NCBI GenBank assembly: GCA_022695795.1
Contig: MU404079.1
Coordinates: forward strand, 372,001 to 436,000
Length of the DNA: 64,000 nucleotides
Direction: 5' to 3'
From: Biscogniauxia marginata
Taxonomy: Eukaryota > Ascomycota > Sordariomycetes > Xylariales > Xylariaceae
Shown here piece after piece: positions 58,251-64,000 of the stretch; the first letter of the stretch is position 1; each line of letters opens with the position of its first letter. The notes under the pieces were generated by a model. That model did no database searches, was not told the origin of the DNA, and saw nothing but the letters and a program-made list of their open reading frames with translations. The position numbers were made by a program, and so were the translations under genes.

Positions 58251-58860
58251 ATGACAGTTTCGTCCTCGGAGCCGTTACACAATATGATGCAGCCAAATCC
58301 CTCGGAACATATTCGATTGACGAGGCCTGATGACTACGTGTCGGTGAATCCAGATGACGAATTTGTGTCTGTCAACCAGGAAGACCTATTTCATGGCGAA
58401 GATCATAGGGAGACCTCTCAAGGAGTTCAAAAGAAACGTATCCTCCTTCTCCGCTCTCAAGTGACAGTCAATGTTTTTAACACCGGAGCATCAAGCACCG
58501 GAGAAGCAAGCGACGGAGGGTCGGGATCGGGCGCAGGCGCATGCGAGTCTGGAACGGGTGGTGCAGTGACCGTTAACGGTAGCAATGGTGGCAACAGTAC
58601 TAATACCGTTTCTAGTCTGGTATGCCAACTTGAGGCTTTGTCAAAAAACAGAAGGGCGTGTAGGCTTTTTGAAGCAGTTTAAATCAGCCCCGGCGGTGAT
58701 GGCGTGCATAAGCTCTGCAGATGTGTCTAATGGGGCTAACTTCAGGGTCAGGGTTTATGTAACGGCTGTCGACTCGAAGGGATTCACAGTCCATGCCGAT
58801 AGCTGGGCGGACACCCAGCTATACTCTTGCAGGGTGTCGTGGATAGCTGTGGGAGAATGA
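58251..58860 (+). CDS. H-type lectin domain protein
   Basis: Best model: exons 58251..58560 and 58616..58860, 184 residues. The acceptor TTTCTAG is preceded at ten bases by TACTAAT, a strong branch-site match. The donor is weak: GTGCAG at 58561, or GTGGTG at 58558. Exon 1 starts MTVSSSEPLHNMMQPNPSEH, with acidic YVSVNPDDEFVSVN, a basic QKKRILLLRSQVTVNVFNTG, then a Gly/Ser/Thr-rich linker. Exon 2 is the H-type lectin fold: WYANLRLCQKTEGRVGFLKQ, KSAPAVMACISSADVSNGAN, FRVRVYVTAVDSKGFTVHAD and SWADTQLYSCRVSWIA at the C-terminus. H-type lectins bind N-acetylgalactosamine-like sugars, usually as trimers or hexamers. There is no signal peptide. A longer start at 58092 is possible. Confidence 0.72.
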
Positions 58861-59326
58861 TCCTTCCATGGGATAGGATATATTGAGATAGAAATAGAAA
58901 ATTGTGAACGATGCAAAGGAATCGTAAAGTAGCAAATTTGTCGTAGCTATAGATACCTACTACACTAATTTTTGAATCGATCTCTTCCGATATGCTTGAT
59001 CCGTTTTGCCGGCTACTCTCGGTGCTTCCGAGTCGTAGATAAAAGAGGGTTCATGTTACGACTCGAAGATGTTACCTGGTGGTGGAATATCGGATACGAA
59101 AGGGGCCAATCGGGCCAGGCAGCTAATCGGAACCTGGGAAGGAGGATGATCACTTATGATCAGGCTACCCAGGGTCGAACAGAGCTATGAGAAAAACATG
59201 CGTCTCTTCGCTGGCCTCTCCATCCCTCTTCCCCGCCACCTGCATCACGTTCTCGCTGTCGCCGCCCAGACCCTGTGCGTTAATTCCCCTCCACCTCCCT
59301 GACTTGCCTGACCTGTCCTTTGTTAT
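58861..59326. other. Intergenic region upstream of the SesB-like gene
   Basis: Lectin 3' flank, then a pyrimidine-rich leader-like stretch (about 59190-59320). No gene seen. Confidence 0.5.
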
Positions 59327-61005
59327 ATGCGCCCGATGTTTTCGCACTCTTCTAGGACTGTCAGGGTTAGCGGTATCCCGCTCGATGTCGAGGCACAGGA
59401 CCTGGTAGACTACTCAAAATTGGTATCCAAAGACCACGTTACCAAGCTACGGTTTCTTAGACGCATCGCAGCCGTTGACGTTACTCCCCCAATCATTTCC
59501 TTAGCGCCCCAGCTCCAGTACCAGACAGGAACCATAACCTTCTCATCCGAGGCGTTCAAAAGACGCGCCCTTAGAAGACAGGGGAAATGGAAATTAGATG
59601 ATGAATTCGATTGGCTGACTGTCTTGGACTCCGCGGCCGTGCCCGATTCCGAGTGAGTTTCTGCCATTCACGTTGTATATGTGCCAGCCTTTCGTGAGTG
59701 AACGAGGCGGGGACTTTGTTAACAATCGACTTGTGAAAGTATCTGTGCTGTCCATGGGCTCAACGGAAACGCATTCGATACCTGGGCCACTGATGATGGG
59801 CACATGTGGCCCAGAGACTTCCTACCCACCCATATACGCTTCAAAAGCTCCCGCATAATGACCTTCGGATACAGCTCTCTCCTTCATGACGGCAGAAACG
59901 TAGCCGCTCTGACGGAGTGGGCGCATAGTCTCCTTCAATCCATTGTGTCCGTTCGGAAATCACTGTCTGTATGTATCTACGATTTTCCTTTCTCATTTCT
60001 GCGCATCCGTAGACAGAGCAATGTTAATATAAATCCTCCAGGAACGCGCCCGTCCGATTATATTTGTCTGTCACTCACTTGGAGGGTTGGTCGTTCGCGA
60101 GGTACGCTTCCGCAGAGCTGCATAGGGCCCGGGGCAACGCAAACTATTAACAATGTGAATGCGCAGGCGATGATCCAGTTGCATGACTTTCCCGACCGGT
60201 ACCAAGGTCTCAGTGCTGGGCAATGCGGCCTCCTCTTTCTGAGTACCCCTCACTCTGGAGCAACTGCCGCGGATTGGAATGATTATCTCGTTGAATTAGC
60301 GGAACACATCGGGAGGGTCCGAGGGCGTGACTTCACCCAAATACTAGGCTCTTTCAACAATGAGTCGAGGAAGGCCAAAGAGCGCTTCGGGCTAATCAAC
60401 CCTACTCCGCCGTATCTGTGTCTCGGCGAGACGCGCGAGACGAGCGTCCGAGGATACGCAAAAATGGTGCGCGCAGTACCCAGCTTTTTATATCCTGATA
60501 CCTGTGGAGTTTTTCTTGCAGGCGTCTGCTGACATTTGTGACGTGTCAGATTGTCACGCTGGACTCCGCCGGCCTGAACAACCAACTAGCCTAGGGCGTA
60601 GATGGTGTCGATCATAAATCGATTTGCCGACACTCCCGGGACACTGACGCCGGCTATATCCAGATAGCAGAGTGCCTGGAAATCATCAGTGACAAGCTAC
60701 CCAGTGTCATCCCGAGTACCGTGCAGCCCCCTCGGCATCCTTTACCCCCTCTAGCCCACCGCGAAGGCAAGAGGTCTGATGTTCAACCCCGTGGTACTCG
60801 CGGTGGTAATGCCAAGGGTGGCAATGCTGAAGGTGATAATGCGTGGGGAGGTGATGCATGGGGTGGTCATGCTCAAGGAGGTAACGCCCAAGGAGGTAAC
60901 GCCCAAGGAGGTAACGCCCAAGGAGGTCATACTATTGGCGGCGACTCGTATGTTGCCTCTTTTCGTGGCGGCGAGTGTCGTGATGAAAATGCTAGGATTT
61001 TATAG
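59327..61005 (+). CDS. SesB-like alpha/beta hydrolase with in-frame TAG and Gly-rich repeat tail (possibly a pseudogene)
   Basis: Exons 59327..59652, 59740..59968, 60042..60101, 60167..60466 and 60550 onward join in phase. The N-terminal extension RTVRVSGIPLDVEAQDL...GTITFSS is typical of fungal SesB/NLR-type proteins. The hydrolase has ICAVHGLNGNAFDTW, GHMWPRDFLPTH, RIMTFGYSS, nucleophile Ser197 in IFVCHSLGGLVVRE, and LLFLSTPHSGATAADW. The last exon reads IVTLDSAGLNNQLA, then TAG at 60592, then GVDGVDHKSICRH, which holds the expected catalytic His. So the stop falls before the triad is complete. Using the acceptor that ends at that TAG (60594) would keep the frame open to 61005 but skip a conserved segment. 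The tail has ten GGNAQ-type pentads. No NACHT or NB-ARC domain follows. Family members act in fungal non-self recognition. Confidence 0.65.
60802..60951 (+). repeat. Ten tandem 15-bp units encoding GGNAQ-type pentads
   Basis: Exactly ten in-frame units encode GGNAK, GGNAE, GDNAW, GGDAW, GGHAQ, three GGNAQ, GGHTI and GGDSY. The three central units (60877-60921) are identical at DNA level (GGAGGTAACGCCCAA), which shows recent expansion. The array is in the C-terminal frame of the SesB-like gene. Confidence 0.9.
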
Positions 61006-61508
61006 GCATGGTGAGAATGATGCATTTGAAGTTTACTGGAAATCCACAGAACACTTCACAACCAAACTTCCCAGCTTCACGTCAATTCTTAGAAATTGAA
61101 AAGGGGAAGGGGGTAAGTAGGAAATAAATATTTGTATTTATCTTCTCAAGGAACAGAGAATAACCCAAACAGTTACTGTACATAAAATAGAGGTACTCCT
61201 AAACTGGAAGCAGAGTTCTTTTTCAATAACTGCACATTTTCATAATTGAACATATATCACACTGACTGTTTTCCCGTGGTAGTACATAGTATAATATCAA
61301 CAGTATCCAACTCGAATCCATAGACTCAATAACCAAATAATACCAAATGAGTGAATAATCGTGGTTGTTTCATTCGTGAGAAGAGAAGGGTGTTTTTGTC
61401 TTAACTATCATCAAGTTCCTATAGTCGCGGAATCACTGTTGATACGGCGTTCACAACACCAGCTCCCTGTTGCAGATATACATTCAACTCCTCCCTGGGA
61501 CGACTCTA
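61006..61508. other. Intergenic region between convergent genes
   Basis: 3' flank of the SesB-like gene and of the VOC gene. AT-rich; no gene seen. Confidence 0.5.
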
Positions 61509-62138
61509 TCATGCAGTGGCCTCAATCAGATCGTAACTGTCCCTATTGGGAGGTGCTGGCCGTGGCGGAAGATCATGAAGTCCGCGCGGGCCAATGTTTG
61601 GGCGCTTCTTGATTTCCGCTTCGGGCTCGCCGCTCTTCAGCCGCCTAATCAGGTCTTCCGGGTCGAAATCAACACCGATTGGATTCTCTGCGAATTCACG
61701 CGAGGCCATGAACTCATTGGCCTGCTCGTTCGTATCGAAATTATCGACTTGGGTCTCGAGCATATTCCCATCCGGGTCCTGATAATATATGCTAGTGGTC
61801 GGCCCGTGGTTGATAGACCATGCAGGGGCGATCCCGCGGGCTTTACGCTGGTTGTAGGCCGTCGTAAGATCATTGAGGTTTCTAAAGGCAAACGCAATGT
61901 GCTCGAGGCCGGCGCTGGTCAGGACTTTGTCTCCACAGTCGGGGAAAGCGGCGATGGCAATGCGGTGATGCTCCTCGTCGTAAGTAAGGAATGACATGAT
62001 GTCGTTCTCATAAGTGGCGTAGGCACCCAGGAATGCTTTGTAGAATGCAACCATTTGCTTGAACCTTGGGGTTCTCAGGACCACGTGGGCCATATATGCA
62101 GGTGAAAGGACCTTTCCAGAGATACTTGCATCAGCCAT
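61509..62138 (-). CDS. VOC-superfamily extradiol-dioxygenase/glyoxalase-like protein
   Basis: Single exon; the ATG at 62138 gives 209 residues. An upstream in-frame codon at 62192 adds 18 residues without family support. The protein starts MADASISGKVLSPAYMAHVV. Likely metal ligands are His18 (AHVVLRT), His80 (GLEHIAFAF) and Glu128 (NMLETQVDNF), in the usual two beta-alpha-beta-beta-beta modules. IYYQDPDGNMLE is the classic second-module signature. The tail (IGVDFDPEDLIRRLKSGEPE) is common in fungal proteins annotated as biphenyl-2,3-diol 1,2-dioxygenase-like. It probably acts on a catechol-like or other small aromatic substrate in the cytosol. Actual substrate and metal are unknown. Confidence 0.88.
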   Translation of the reverse strand: MADASISGKVLSPAYMAHVVLRTPRFKQMVAFYKAFLGAYATYENDIMSFLTYDEEHHRIAIAAFPDCGDKVLTSAGLEHIAFAFRNLNDLTTAYNQRKARGIAPAWSINHGPTTSIYYQDPDGNMLETQVDNFDTNEQANEFMASREFAENPIGVDFDPEDLIRRLKSGEPEAEIKKRPNIGPRGLHDLPPRPAPPNRDSYDLIEATA

Positions 62139-63548
62139 GATCTTGGATAATGTGTTTGTGCTTGGGACAACCCTTGGTGATATTATGGACAATTTAGAGA
62201 ACTAGAATATGATGTCTGATAATGAATCTATACGAAGAGGAAACAAAGACCTAGAGACTATTTAGCTTTTTTATATATACAGGTGTAAATAGCCCTGCTG
62301 CCGAGGGGGTGCAAATGATTATTCATCTCGCGTGGGTTTCATGCGGGGAGAGTACGCAAGGATAGTTACAGTTTTATGGAATCTCTCCGCGGTAGAACTG
62401 CCGAATGGCCACCCGGAGTTATGTTCGCTCGCCGATTGGTAACATCCGAGACTATTGATGACATATTATAGAAGTCAGCTCATGTCTAGTGCTCACGTCG
62501 CCTATCATATGATTTTTAATAGTCCATAAACCTAGTTTTTGAAAAGTCAGTCGTGGAGGATCTACAGAATTGTTCGTGTATTCGGCGTCTCGCCCACCCG
62601 ACAGATACAATGGCATCCAAACTTGATTTCAAACCTGAAAGGCCGAATAGCGAATACCATCATCATATATTCATGGCGTTCAAAGACTGGGCTGATTATA
62701 GCTCCGATCTTAAGACGACATTGAGTAGAGCGACGATGGTGTGGGGTAATGTTCCCGAGCTACAGCTTCGTGAGCAGCACAAGATTGGCTAGGAAAAGAC
62801 AAAAATACGACGAGATATTAGGTATAATGTAACAGGTAATGCTTTGACATTAAGTCCAAGTACCAAGCCAAAAATGTTCCTGGTTAAGATACCAGCTTAA
62901 AACTTACACAACACATTTCATATCAAGTGTTCAAAAGGTATGTATAAAAGCATTTGATACCCCCTTTGTACAGTTTGTAGTGAGATGATAAGTACATATG
63001 CTATACACACGATTCGATACTTTTAAAAAGATGTGACAAATTTAATAATATGATGAACCAAGAAATATTTCCTCTCTGTGTACCCGGAATAGGGGTATAT
63101 ACAAGATTATAACACCAGTGTCGATGAGAAAACTGGTGTAAACACTGAGAATGACAACGTATACCTATATTTACTTTTTAGATAACCATAAGAGGTTAGC
63201 AATGCTACCTACACATCGGACAATTATGATAGTAAATACTACAGGACAAATTAGGATAAAGCGAGGGTATCGGTAATGAATTGAATACAGGGGTCTGAGG
63301 ATAACTAGATGTATGTGCTCATGCTTCAGAAGATAAATGCAGGAGGCGACTTAGGATCGTACAATGATACATGATAGTATATTTGATACACCAAGGGCTT
63401 TCACCCCGCCTTCTTATCTCCGGTTCCGGCCACTCGAGGACGGTTTACCAGTGCAGCCATATCACAATATATCCTCGAATATACCTTAGAGCAGATTAGA
63501 GTCGAGAGTGTTGTGATAGATACAAGTAGACCCCCAAAAGGCACGAAG
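62139..63548. other. AT-rich intergenic region
   Basis: VOC gene promoter on the left and isochorismatase promoter on the right. A 61-codon frame opening MASKLDFKPERP (62610-62792) is the only slightly protein-like piece, and nothing else supports it. Confidence 0.45.
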
Positions 63549-64000
63549 ATGAAAGAATTAAAATTTGGTCCGCCCGGCGACGAATGGGTGTTCGACAGAG
63601 AGACTAAAGTCTACGACCTTGGGCGAGGGAAACTACCCCTAAAGTTCCGGACCACCCGGGGCCCTCCCGAGACCTCGGTCGCTCTAGCGCCAGCCATGAC
63701 CGCTTTAGTCGTTGTCGACATGCAGAACTTCTTCTTACATCCGAGATGTAACGATCATCCGTCAGGCCTGGGTGCTGTGAAGAAGACTATACAAGTTATA
63801 GAAAAGTGCCGCGAAATTGGCGTCAAGGTGCGGACTACGGAGGCCCTCTCCTCTTACCTCTAGACCTCCATTCCCTACAGCGATAGCCAGGAAGAATCAC
63901 TTGCAAAAACCCCTATTGAATTGTGGGAAAGTACCACACAGAGCTATTGATACTTCATAATTTCCTCTAGATCAAGTGACCTGAGACTTTGTCTTGATAC
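63549..64000 (+). CDS. Isochorismatase-family cysteine hydrolase, 5' part
   Basis: The ATG at 63549 opens MKELKFGPPGDEWVFDRETK. A beta strand with the catalytic Asp follows (ALVVVDMQNFFLHPRCNDHP), then the helix GLGAVKKTIQVIEKCREIGV. The frame stops at 63863. The natural break is after GVK (63828), where a GTGCGG could be a donor, because the family normally continues with a VIWLNWGLT-like strand. No such continuation appears in the remaining 170 bases. Either the intron extends past the window, or the gene is truncated. The catalytic Lys and Cys would lie in the missing part. Members hydrolyse isochorismate, nicotinamide or related amides. Confidence 0.7.

Noticed and set aside
62553..62792. 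79-codon plus-strand frame containing MASKLDFKPERP
   Set aside because: Slightly protein-like but isolated. No splice partner or family motif was found, so it is not listed as a gene.

Overview
The window looks like nuclear DNA of a filamentous ascomycete, most likely a Sordariomycete. The evidence is short GT-AG introns (about 50-230 nt), compact intergenic regions carrying TACC/TAGG tetranucleotide tracts, and fungal families such as a Zn2Cys6 regulator, a DUF1769/Duc1 protein, a SesB-type hydrolase and a PL26-type rhamnogalacturonan lyase. I saw no rRNA, tRNA, CRISPR array or intact transposon. Exon models were built by hand from splice signals, frame continuity and family motifs; no alignment or transcript data were available.

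Layout. 0-8 kb: a partial Pro/Gln-rich protein runs off the left edge (-), then a DUF1769 protein (-) and an Fbxo31-like F-box protein (-). 8-18 kb: two stretches that read like decayed genes (8.86-10.55 kb and 16.5-17.3 kb), with a small cupin (+) and a membrane-linked alpha/beta hydrolase (-) between them. 18.7-24 kb: a Tm-1-like/UPF0261 protein (-), a divergently transcribed TIM-barrel 'PEP hydrolase' (+) and an MFS transporter (-). The first two correspond to the two halves of the plant Tm-1 protein. 25-31 kb: a probable co-regulated module, all on the minus strand: Zn2Cys6 factor, short-chain dehydrogenase and a kynurenine 3-monooxygenase-like flavoprotein. The hexamer GCGGAC/GTCCGC is concentrated in two of its promoters.

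31.8-37.2 kb is a housekeeping block on the plus strand: methionine aminopeptidase 1, the cornichon/Erv14 cargo receptor and the Prp17/Cdc40 splicing factor. 37.8-44.6 kb holds a five-exon seven-helix membrane protein with a long low-complexity tail and a probable mitochondrial coiled-coil membrane protein, both minus. 46.4-49.3 kb is a large intronless secreted PL26-type exo-rhamnogalacturonan lyase. 49.9-54.4 kb has an orphan three-exon protein and a secreted Ser/Thr/Ala-rich cell-wall-type protein (both -). 58-61 kb holds an H-type lectin gene and a SesB-like hydrolase with an in-frame TAG and ten Gly-Gly-Asn-Ala-Gln-type pentads. 61.5-64 kb has an extradiol-dioxygenase/glyoxalase (VOC) protein (-) and the 5' part of an isochorismatase-family hydrolase (+) near the right edge.

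Gene density is uneven. The stretches at 0.8-3.1, 13.9-18.7, 23.9-25.4, 40.3-42.6, 44.6-46.4, 50.7-53.3, 54.4-58.2 and 62.1-63.5 kb are long, mostly AT-rich and without supportable genes.
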